Shown here: positions 57,642 through 64,000 of the stretch, piece after piece | Layout of the letters: every line of letters starts with the position of its first letter | Numbering within the stretch: position 1 is the first letter of the stretch | Made by a program: the position numbers and the translations under genes | NCBI GenBank assembly: GCA_963786225.1 | Contig: CAWAYQ010000010.1 | Location: 124,001-188,000 of the forward strand | Direction: 5' to 3' | DNA from: Flaviflagellibacter sp963786225 | Lineage (GTDB): Bacteria > Pseudomonadota > Alphaproteobacteria > Rhizobiales > Methylopilaceae | Length of the DNA stretch: 64,000 nt | Notes under the pieces: model-generated | The model's database searches: none | The model's input: the letters and a program-made list of their open reading frames with translations, nothing else | Told to the model about the DNA's origin: nothing

Positions 57642-58961
57642 TCAGCAGGCCCAGTGACTGCCGGTCGTTTGCAGTTTCGCCAGGACCTCGTCGAGCGAGA
57701 CGCTGCCGGGCTTCTGCCGCGGCGGGAACGCGACGTAGCTCTGTAAGTGCCGGCTTACGAAAGCCTGCGCCGGCACGAGCAGATATGTCCGGTCGATGCT
57801 CCACTTGTCGTACTCGCCGGCGGTACGGCTGGCGATCTCGGAGGGATCGGCGTGGAAGTCGAAGATCCTGGGGAGCCGCAGTGTCACAGGCGGATCCTGC
57901 CATACGGCCGGGCCTTCGGCGCCTTGCTCCGTGAACAGGATCTTCCAGCGGTCATAGCGCAGCCCGGCGAGGTTGCCGTCGTCGGTCCAGTAGAAGAACT
58001 CCGCGCGTTTGCCCGGCCCGGTACCGGCCAAAAGATCGCGCTGGTCGTAGCCGTCGAGGTGAACCTTGAACATCTTGCCGGCCGCCTCATAGCCGGTCAG
58101 CAGCTTTTCCTTGATGTCCGGCTCGCCGGCCGCGGCCACCAATGTCGGCACCCAATCTTCGTGCGACACGATCTCGTTGATCTCGGTTCCCGGTCTGATG
58201 ACGCCCGGCCAACGCATCAGGGCGGGAACACGGTAACGAGGTTCCCCATCGCTGTTCCTGTCGCCGTTGCCGGCGGTAAACAGAACGATGGTGTTGTCGG
58301 CGATACCGAGGTCGTCGAGCCGCTCGAGAAGCTGGCCCACCATGGCGTCCATCTCGACCATGCCTTCCGACTCCGCCTTGATGCGAGTGCGTATGTGCCT
58401 CGGGCTGAACCAGCACAGGAACGGTCGCGCCGCCGCGTGCTGACGGTCGATGAAGTGTTTCGCCGCGTCGAGGAACGTCTCGTCGAGGAACTCGTCGAAG
58501 CCGCGGTCGCCGAAGTGGTTCTTGCCGAACTGGCCGGTGGCGTAGCCCTGAGGCTTGAGCAATTCGGCGAGCGTCGGGTCTTTCTCGGACAGTCCTCTCC
58601 TGGCGCCCGGCAGACCGGCCTTGAGCAGGCCGGTCCGCAAGCAACTCTGACCGGTGATGAATGCCGCGCAGCCGGCGGTGCGGGACTGCTGGGCGTAGAC
58701 GTCGGTGAAGATCGCACCTTCCCTGGCGATGCGGTCGATGTTGGGTGTGCGGTAGCCCATCATTCCGCGATTGTACGCGCTGATATTCCAGTAGCCGACG
58801 TCGTCACCAAGCACGATGAGGATGTTGGGCCTGGGGCCTTGCGCCTTCGCCCGCGTGGGTATTGCGGAGGCGAAAGTCGAAATGGCGAGCAGAGATCCCC
58901 CGGCCAGTAAGATGTCGCGCCGGTTCGGTTGCCGGCTCGGACTCGCTCGTTTGTCGCTCAT
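57642..58961 (-). CDS. Sulfatase-family protein with swapped Cys/Arg in the activation motif (probable inactive enzyme), Tat-exported
   Basis: A 439-residue protein with the arylsulfatase fold and a twin-arginine leader (NRRDILLAGGSLLAISTF). Sulfatases need a Cys or Ser in a C-x-(P/A)-x-R motif; in this subgroup it reads CTAGR. Here it reads R94-T-A-G-C98: codons CGC (58680-58682) and TGC (58668-58670) in the opposite order. The second metal site is also lost (TAGNG where TDNG is expected) and the following loop is shortened. Intact parts: VLGDDVGYWNISAYN, FGKNHFGDRG and the C-terminal DGNLAGLRYDRWK. It should not form formylglycine, so it may be a pseudoenzyme or binding protein. Next to a HAD phosphatase gene (33 bp upstream). 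Confidence 0.85.
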   Translation of the reverse strand: MSDKRASPSRQPNRRDILLAGGSLLAISTFASAIPTRAKAQGPRPNILIVLGDDVGYWNISAYNRGMMGYRTPNIDRIAREGAIFTDVYAQQSRTAGCAAFITGQSCLRTGLLKAGLPGARRGLSEKDPTLAELLKPQGYATGQFGKNHFGDRGFDEFLDETFLDAAKHFIDRQHAAARPFLCWFSPRHIRTRIKAESEGMVEMDAMVGQLLERLDDLGIADNTIVLFTAGNGDRNSDGEPRYRVPALMRWPGVIRPGTEINEIVSHEDWVPTLVAAAGEPDIKEKLLTGYEAAGKMFKVHLDGYDQRDLLAGTGPGKRAEFFYWTDDGNLAGLRYDRWKILFTEQGAEGPAVWQDPPVTLRLPRIFDFHADPSEIASRTAGEYDKWSIDRTYLLVPAQAFVSRHLQSYVAFPPRQKPGSVSLDEVLAKLQTTGSHWAC

Positions 58962-58994
58962 CTGAGGTTCTCCTGTTTTCGATCGGCTTCTCCG

Positions 58995-60050
58995 CTACTG
59001 CCCGAAGGCAAAGATGTTCTTCCAGTCGTGCTTCATGTCGACCACGATCCACCGATTGTCCGCCGCGGCGTCGAGCACCAGGTCGAGCCGACCGACTTTC
59101 GACCAGCGATCGTACGCATATTCACGCACCGCATCGGTGTGGTGCACCACGACGCCCAGGCGGCGGCGTGTGCCCGCCTCGGTCGTCCATTGCAGCATCC
59201 CGAGATCTCCGTCGGAGTTTCCGAACGCGGCGACGGGGCGGCGGCCGATATGGTCCTCGATGCCGACGGGTTTCCCATCCCCGTTGTCGACGAAGTTTAT
59301 CTGCGGCAGGCGGAACAGCATGGGCATGCCGTCGGGCCTCTCGAGTTCCGTGACGATGCTCGAGCCGATGACCTGCTCGGGAGGAATGCCGTACCGCTGT
59401 TCGGCAAAGGCACGGATGAACTCGATGCCCCCGCCCGAGACGATGTACGTCTTGAACCCGTTGGCGCGCATATACGTAAGGACCTCCAGCATGGGCTGGT
59501 AGACGAGTTCGTCGTAGCGGCGGCCGTAATGGGGGTGCCTCGCCTTCGCGAGCCAGTCCTTGACGGTTTGCCTGAACTCCTCCGGCGTCATGCCCGCATG
59601 CGTCGCGGCAATCATTTCGGCCGCTCCGTGGTCTCCTTCGGCGGCGATGGTCGCCATATCGCCTTCGAGCGCGGCCTTGAACGGCTGCGTGTCCTCCCAT
59701 TCGGGATGCAGCGGCGCCAGCGTCTTGACCCGATCCAGGGCGAACGCGATTTCGACGGGAATGGGCTGCTCGACCCAGAGCGTGCCGTCATTGTCGAACG
59801 TGGCGACCCGTTCGGGGCCCGGGACGAAGTCGGGAGACCCCTCGCGGGTGACGTCGGTGACGAATGCGACGATGGATTGCTTCGCCGGGCCCTCGTTCCA
59901 TGAGGGCAGCGGATCGGTTTGCGCGGCGGCGCCCGAAAGCCAGACCGTAACGAGCGCCAGAACGCCAAGCCGAACCAGACGAACGCGCATAGGTACCCGC
60001 GTCTCTGGCGTTGCGTCGGCGCGCGGAGAGAGCGTGCGATAACCGTTCAT
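58995..60050 (-). CDS. Secreted HAD-superfamily phosphatase
   Basis: A 351-residue HAD hydrolase with N-terminal hydrophobic leader (LVRLGVLALVTVWLSGAAA), so periplasmic. Catalytic motif I is ATFDNDGTLWVEQ (DxDGT), motif II region is YIVSGGG, and motif III/IV is GNSDGDLGML. Cap-like insert lies between residues about 110 and 200. Substrate may be a phosphoserine-like or small phosphate ester. It precedes the sulfatase-like gene with a 33-bp gap and is probably the first gene of their operon. The start may also be the internal ATG (MRVRLVRLGV) near 59990, which gives a cleaner leader. Confidence 0.88.
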   Translation of the reverse strand: MNGYRTLSPRADATPETRVPMRVRLVRLGVLALVTVWLSGAAAQTDPLPSWNEGPAKQSIVAFVTDVTREGSPDFVPGPERVATFDNDGTLWVEQPIPVEIAFALDRVKTLAPLHPEWEDTQPFKAALEGDMATIAAEGDHGAAEMIAATHAGMTPEEFRQTVKDWLAKARHPHYGRRYDELVYQPMLEVLTYMRANGFKTYIVSGGGIEFIRAFAEQRYGIPPEQVIGSSIVTELERPDGMPMLFRLPQINFVDNGDGKPVGIEDHIGRRPVAAFGNSDGDLGMLQWTTEAGTRRRLGVVVHHTDAVREYAYDRWSKVGRLDLVLDAAADNRWIVVDMKHDWKNIFAFGQ

Positions 60051-60377
60051 GCGATGCTCTCTTTCCTGGAGAATGCATCGAAGCCGATGTGTTGTCCCTC
60101 CAGCCTAGGCTAAACCCGGTGTTCTAGATAGAGACCGAAAGTAATTCCAAACCGGCTTTCATTGCGGTCGCGGCGGGTTTTCATCCATGGCGTCGCGGCT
60201 CTGCCTGGCTAAAGCCTTGCGGGACAAGCACGAGATTGGCGTCCAGGCCGTCGCGTTTCGACGTGATCCGGAGGCGGTAAAGGTCGCCCGCCTCTGATCG
60301 GTCTTGCCGCGCACCGGAATAGGGATAGAGTCTCTCCTGCAGGTGTCCGGGCTGGCAAACACGCAGGTGCCCAGGCC
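60051..60377. other. Intergenic region, no gene supported
   Basis: 327 bp between the HAD gene and the small gene at 60378. Presumably the divergent promoters. An open frame on the minus strand is antisense-like and has no ribosome site. Nothing else recognised. Confidence 0.4.
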
Positions 60378-60689
60378 ATGATTTCGAGACGCTCGTTTCT
60401 GACGCATCTGCTTGCCGCAGGCGCACTGGTGCCGCTCTTTCACGTCGGGCACGCCAATGCCCGGCAGATGCCAGGCGGCGCGGTAAAGCCTTCCAGGAAC
60501 CGTCCGCGCACGACCGGCCCCCGCCGCCGTCAGGTGGCCTTGCGGCAGCCGCGCAAACCGGTTCCGCGCCGGCCTATTGTGCCCCGCGACCGGCTAATCG
60601 AGGGCTATCAATATAATGGGTGGATGGATCCGCACTGGTACCGGAGTTCGGGCGATCCGTTCTACGATCCCTTCCTCTGGAACAACTGA
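60378..60689 (+). CDS. Small secreted basic protein with Tat-like leader
   Basis: A 103-residue protein with a leader SRRSFLTHLLAAGALVPLF (RRSFL is a Tat-type motif) and a basic Pro/Arg-rich middle (KPSRNRPRTTGPRRRQV). The aromatic C-terminal end YNGWMDPHWYRSSGDPFYD recurs in small proteins of rhizobia. Possible cell-wall or surface binding; no proven function. It belongs to no obvious operon but lies close to the sulfatase/HAD module. Confidence 0.65.
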   Translation: MISRRSFLTHLLAAGALVPLFHVGHANARQMPGGAVKPSRNRPRTTGPRRRQVALRQPRKPVPRRPIVPRDRLIEGYQYNGWMDPHWYRSSGDPFYDPFLWNN

Positions 60690-60945
60690 TTGCGGTGCGT
60701 ACCTTTTGTCCGGGGAACGGAATGTATGTCCCGGGGCCACTCCAGAAATCCTAGCTCGGGCAAGTCCTGGTCAGGTGCGGAGCCCAGGACCGATACGCCG
60801 TGACGCCTCGGCTCCGCCTCACGGAGCTTCCGGGTCATACGCAGACCGGGCAAGGTAATTACATAAGAACTACGTCGATATTGAATTGTACAGCGTCGTC
60901 TTCCGGCGCAGAGTGCCAAGACCGGATTCACCCAAAAGGCCGACA

Positions 60946-61983
60946 ATGACCGGAGACCGCACGCTCACGGTACTGGTTGCGCTCTTGACCGCGATCGCGG
61001 CCATCGCGGCGCTCTACGCCGCCAGCTCCATTCTCGCGCCGGTCACCTTCGCCCTTTTCATCATCGCGGTCGTCTGGCCGGTGCAGCGCGAGCTTCAGGC
61101 GCGTATGCCGAGGCTGCTGGCGATGGCGGTGACGGTGCTCGCAACGATTTTTGTCGTCACCGTTCTCCTGTCCGTCGTCATCTGGGGCTTCAGCCGGGCA
61201 GGGCAGTGGCTGATCGCCAATGGCGACCGCTTCCAGGCGGTCTACAGCGAACTCGCGGTCTGGCTCAAAGGACACGACATCTTCGTGGCGAGCCTGTTCG
61301 CCGAGCATTTCAATATGTCCTGGCTCCTCCGCATCGTGCAGACCATCGGGGCCCGGTTTCACACCGTCCTGACCTTCGCCGTGGTGACTTTGGTCTTCGT
61401 CATTCTCGGCCTCCTTGAAGTCGAGGCTTCACGCCGCAAGCTCGAACAGCTCGAAAACCGCCGGATCGGCAAGGCGCTGCTGATCGCATGTGCGGACACA
61501 TCCGCGAAGTTCCAGAAATACATGCTGATACGCACCATCATGAGCGTGGCGACCGGCGCCGCGGTCTGGGCTCTGGCCTGGCTCTACGGCAGCCCGCTTG
61601 CGCTGGAATGGGGCCTCATTGCCTTCGTCCTGAACTACATCCCGTTTCTCGGCCCTCTGTTCGCGACCGTGTTTCCGACCTTCTTCACCGCCGCGCAGTA
61701 TGAATCCTGGCAGATGGCGCTGACCATGTTCCTCGGCCTGAACGCGATCCAGTTCGTGCTCGGCTCCTATCTCGAACCGCGCATTGCAGGGCAAGCTCTC
61801 TCCATTTCTCCGTTCATGGTGCTGTTCGCCGTGTTCTTCTGGAGCTTTCTCTGGGGCGTGCCGGGCGCCTTTATCGGCACGCCGATCCTGATCGCGTGCC
61901 TGACCTTCGCCGAGCATTCGTCATCCCTGCGTCCGATGGCGGTTTTGCTCGCCGGAAGCGAAGCCGACGGGGACCGGACCTAG
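60946..61983 (+). CDS. AI-2E transporter family protein (second in window)
   Basis: A 345-residue protein of the AI-2E exporter/PerM superfamily with about eight membrane helices: N-terminal pair (VLVALLTAIAAIAALYAASSILAPVTFALFIIAVVW), a soluble segment and C-terminal pore-like part (LALEWGLIAFVLNYIPFLGPLFATV ... LSISPFMVLFAVFFWSFLWG). It is not close in sequence to the other family member at 41.4-42.5 kb. The GxPGAFIGTPIL element near the end is a hallmark. ATG 60946 has a weak AAAAGGC ribosome site; an in-frame upstream GTG-like extension is basic and unlikely. Substrate unknown. Confidence 0.92.
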   Translation: MTGDRTLTVLVALLTAIAAIAALYAASSILAPVTFALFIIAVVWPVQRELQARMPRLLAMAVTVLATIFVVTVLLSVVIWGFSRAGQWLIANGDRFQAVYSELAVWLKGHDIFVASLFAEHFNMSWLLRIVQTIGARFHTVLTFAVVTLVFVILGLLEVEASRRKLEQLENRRIGKALLIACADTSAKFQKYMLIRTIMSVATGAAVWALAWLYGSPLALEWGLIAFVLNYIPFLGPLFATVFPTFFTAAQYESWQMALTMFLGLNAIQFVLGSYLEPRIAGQALSISPFMVLFAVFFWSFLWGVPGAFIGTPILIACLTFAEHSSSLRPMAVLLAGSEADGDRT

Positions 61984-62046
61984 ACGAGTAAGCGCGTACT
62001 GTTCGTTGCAGCCGTTCCGACCACTTGATTTTAGAGGAGACGCAGC

Positions 62047-62439
62047 ATGGACCAATTCACCGGCGGTTGCCTGTGCGGCAATGTCCGAATTGTGGCGTCG
62101 GGACGCCCATACCGGGTCGGCCTTTGCCACTGTCTCGACTGCCGCAAGCAGTATGGGGCTCTTTTTCACGCGTCCGCGGTGTTCCCTCAGGATGCGGTGA
62201 CGATCCACGGCGAAACACGCGACTATAACGGGAGGTTTTTCTGTCCAAGCTGCGGCTCGTCCGTTTTCGCACGCAGCGCAGACGAAATCGAAGTGAGTTT
62301 AGGATCCCTGGATGCCCCTGACCAACTGATGCCGACCTACGAAAGCTGGATCGTCCGTCGCGAGTCCTGGTTGCCGCCGTTTCCACTCACGAGACGATAC
62401 GACCACGATCGTGATGCCACGGGTCGCTTCGAGGAGTAG
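62047..62439 (+). CDS. GFA-family (glutathione-dependent formaldehyde-activating-like) zinc protein
   Basis: A 130-residue GFA/CENP-V-fold protein. The zinc ligands are complete: GGCLCGNVRI, then CHCLDCRKQYGA, and FFCPSCGSSVF later. The rest (HASAVFPQDAVTIHGET, IEVSLGSLDAPDQLMPTYESW) matches the fold. GFA itself condenses formaldehyde with glutathione, but most members are of unknown activity. ATG follows GAGGAGACGC. It stands alone after the AI-2E-type gene and before a long repeat-bearing gap. Confidence 0.88.
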   Translation: MDQFTGGCLCGNVRIVASGRPYRVGLCHCLDCRKQYGALFHASAVFPQDAVTIHGETRDYNGRFFCPSCGSSVFARSADEIEVSLGSLDAPDQLMPTYESWIVRRESWLPPFPLTRRYDHDRDATGRFEE

Positions 62440-63037
62440 GTCGCATGAACGGTGCGAAACCGTTCCCCGGACAAGCTGTGCGCAGCACCCAACTCGGGCT
62501 TGCCCGAGTTGGGCACAATGGAAGCTCAACTCGGCTATAGCCGAGTTGAGTTGCAGATCCGGGGTCCAGGAGCGAAGATGGCGGCGCAGCCGCCTCAAAA
62601 TCAACTCAGCAGAAATTCAGTTCGCCTGCGGCGCGATTCAATCCTGGATCCCGGATCTGCACTCAACTCGGCTGTAGCCGAGTTGAGCACTCACAATCCT
62701 AACTCGGGCAAGCCCGAGTTAGGTGCTGCGCGTGGCTTGTCCGGGAGACAGATCTCCGCTTCGCAGCCCGGGGTCCCGGAACGTTCGTTATCTTCGTGAA
62801 AATTCAGCAAAAAGCCGGCCAAATATCAACTTAACTAGGCATAAACACCCACCTTCAAAGTGATTTGACAGGGTTGATAAGTTGTAAGAAGCTCCAAGAG
62901 CGTACAGACGAGCCCAGAATACTTGGGTCAACAGCGTCTCGATCCGACCAAACCCGGCCTGGAGAGCGATCTCGGCCAGCGGAGAGGGTTTGTACGTACA
63001 GTTTTCCTGGCGATCAGTTCACGCAAAGGAACACGAT
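62440..63037. other. Intergenic region with a complete family A repeat
   Basis: 598 bp. Left 320 bp is family A repeat copy 5. Right 270 bp is A/T-richer (CAAATATCAACTTAAC and similar) and must hold the promoter of the MBL gene. A TTGACA hexamer sits at 62865 but no matching -10 was found. Confidence 0.55.
62461..62763. repeat. Interspersed palindromic repeat, family A, copy 5 (complete, symmetrical form)
   Basis: The most regular copy. Left end CCCCGGACAAGCTGTGCGCAG, hairpins with CAACTCGGGCTTGCCCGAGTT and CAACTCGGCTATAGCCGAGTTG, then GATCCGGGGTCCAGGAGCG. After a central CGGCGCAGCCGCC the right half mirrors the left: CGATTCAATCCTGGATCCCGG, CAACTCGGCTGTAGCCGAGTTG, AACTCGGGCAAGCCCGAGTT and GTGGCTTGTCCGGGAGAC. 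Each hairpin of the left is met by its own copy on the right. Confidence 0.8.
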
Positions 63038-63994
63038 ATGGCAACGACAACCACCCATCAACCTTCGGTCAAGTACTGCGCCAACAAGGTGGACGAGAAG
63101 TACAGCCACGGTAGACCGGATGCCGAATTGGTTCCGTCGCGCTACGCGCACCGGGTCGGCGAGATTGACGTGCTGGTGGTCAGCGATGGGGTGCTATCGC
63201 TGCCAGGCGCGATGTTGGGCCACAACGTCGACCCGTCCGTCCGGGCGACCTGGCTGGAGGACATGTTCCTGCCGCCGGACGTGCTCGAGTGGGCGCTGAA
63301 CACGGTCGTGGTGCGCAGCGGCGGCCGGACCATACTCATCGACGCTGGGATCGGGGGAGAGTTCCCGGACTTGCCGCGGGCCGGGCTGTGGGCCCGGCGA
63401 CTGGAGGCCGCCGGCCTCGATCTCGCATCCGTGACCGACGTGGTGCTTACCCACATGCACATGGACCATTGTGGCGGGCTGCTCGCCGACGGGGTGAAAG
63501 AGCGGCTGCGGCCGGACCTGCGGGTCCATGTGGCGGCCGCCGAGGCCGAGTTCTGGGAGGAGCCCGATTTCTCCCGCGTCTCCATGCCGCCGGGGTTCCC
63601 GGACGCGCTTCGGCGGACGGCCAAGCGGTTCTTGAACGAGTACCACGGCCAGATGCGGACGTTCGAGAACGAGTACGAGGTGGCGCCGGGGGTGGTCGTC
63701 CAACGCACCGGCGGCCACACCCCCGGGCATAGCGTGGTCCGCCTGGCGTCCGGCGGCGACCGGCTGATGTTCGCCGGCGACCTCGTGTTCCAGGTCGGGT
63801 TCGAGCACCCCGACTGGTACAACGGCTTCGAACACGACCCCGAGGAGGCGGCCCGCGTCCGGGTCCGTCTTTTGCGGGAGCTGGCGGCGACCGGCGAGGG
63901 GCTGGTGGCCACTCACCTGTCGTTCCCGTCCGTCTGCCATGTGGCGGTCGCCGGCGACCACTTTCGCTGGGTACCGGCGCCCTGGGAGTACTGA
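63038..63994 (+). CDS. Metallo-beta-lactamase-fold hydrolase (AHL-lactonase-like superfamily)
   Basis: A 318-residue soluble MBL-fold enzyme. The dinuclear metal motif is THMHMDHCGG (HxHxDH), later His/Asp ligands are in GGHTPGHSVV and FAGDLVF, and the closing ligand is in THLSFPS. The order is that of the AttM/AiiA-like lactonase and related esterase group; the exact substrate is not proven. No signal peptide. ATG 63038 lies 8 bp after AAAGGA. The gene is notably rich in GGC/CGG codons and blocks such as CGGCGGCCGGACC, and it follows the repeat-rich gap, so recent acquisition is possible. It ends 6 bp before the window end. Confidence 0.9.
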   Translation: MATTTTHQPSVKYCANKVDEKYSHGRPDAELVPSRYAHRVGEIDVLVVSDGVLSLPGAMLGHNVDPSVRATWLEDMFLPPDVLEWALNTVVVRSGGRTILIDAGIGGEFPDLPRAGLWARRLEAAGLDLASVTDVVLTHMHMDHCGGLLADGVKERLRPDLRVHVAAAEAEFWEEPDFSRVSMPPGFPDALRRTAKRFLNEYHGQMRTFENEYEVAPGVVVQRTGGHTPGHSVVRLASGGDRLMFAGDLVFQVGFEHPDWYNGFEHDPEEAARVRVRLLRELAATGEGLVATHLSFPSVCHVAVAGDHFRWVPAPWEY

Positions 63995-64000
63995 CCCGGA

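Noticed and set aside
60690..60945. Possible further family A copy
   Set aside because: Only scattered similarity (TGTCCGGGGAACGG and AGCCCAGGACC); the ordered set of hairpins is missing.
62865..62870. TTGACA as a -35 promoter element for the MBL gene
   Set aside because: No acceptable -10 at 16-18 bp spacing.

Overview
The window reads as a chromosomal stretch of a GC-rich alphaproteobacterium of the order Hyphomicrobiales (Rhizobiales), probably near Bradyrhizobium, Rhodoplanes or the Xanthobacteraceae. This rests on usg next to groES-groEL, a DUF3618/holin-like/nutrient-deprivation-type membrane operon, small secreted proteins typical of that order, tripartite tricarboxylate transporters, and dispersed palindromic intergenic repeats. 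No rRNA, tRNA, phage, transposase or CRISPR was seen. The genus is inference.

Layout. 0-3.3 kb: end of a LysR regulator, a SulP anion transporter whose STAS domain is in another frame, and a LysR regulator divergent from the next operon. 3.5-8.0 kb: a tctB-tctA-tctC uptake system followed by a cytosolic formylglycine-type sulfatase. 8.1-9.8 kb: an L,D-transpeptidase lipoprotein divergent from a LysR gene. 10-12.6 kb: groEL, groES, a CIRCE-like operator and usg. 12.6-21.3 kb: housekeeping and hypothetical genes (DUF900 lipoprotein, Rossmann protein, cupin, membrane protein plus ClpP-like protease, double ABM protein, a DapA-like protein without catalytic residues, CorA). 21.7-29.6 kb: two hybrid histidine kinases; the first carries nine near-identical 92-residue HAMP-type units. 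30.2-37.9 kb: a secreted repeat protein, an RND efflux pair, intergenic repeats, a zinc-ribbon protein and a PP2C phosphatase. 38.4-40.5 kb: a three-gene membrane stress operon with a clear terminator. 40.6-44.8 kb: MarC, an AI-2E-type exporter bracketed by a duplicated marC 3' end, an AspT-type carrier and a K+ channel. 45.1-48.1 kb: a response regulator with Glu in place of the phosphorylated Asp, then an HlyD-like protein between two small membrane proteins. 48.1-54.3 kb: an operon for aspartate 4-decarboxylase, a second AspT-type carrier and a 901-residue Orn/Lys/Arg decarboxylase. 54.6-60.7 kb: small secreted proteins, a DUF2092 pair, a sulfatase-like protein with a scrambled active site and a HAD phosphatase. 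60.9-64 kb: a second AI-2E-type protein, a GFA-fold protein and an MBL hydrolase.

How the parts may work together. The strongest functional unit is 44.3-54.3 kb. Aspartate decarboxylation coupled to aspartate/alanine exchange consumes protons and can build proton-motive force. Here it is joined to a second amino-acid decarboxylase, a second AspT paralogue, a K+ channel, an envelope HlyD module and a regulator, which suggests an acid or energy-stress locus. The TctABC-sulfatase operon looks like uptake and intracellular hydrolysis of a sulfate (or phosphonate) ester.

Caution on the sequence. About fourteen single-base-type frame breaks split ten otherwise well-conserved genes, most of them between 39.7 and 54.1 kb. 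Several sit in homopolymers or a CG run. Assembly indels are the simplest explanation, so entries typed as pseudogene record a broken reading frame and not proven loss of function.
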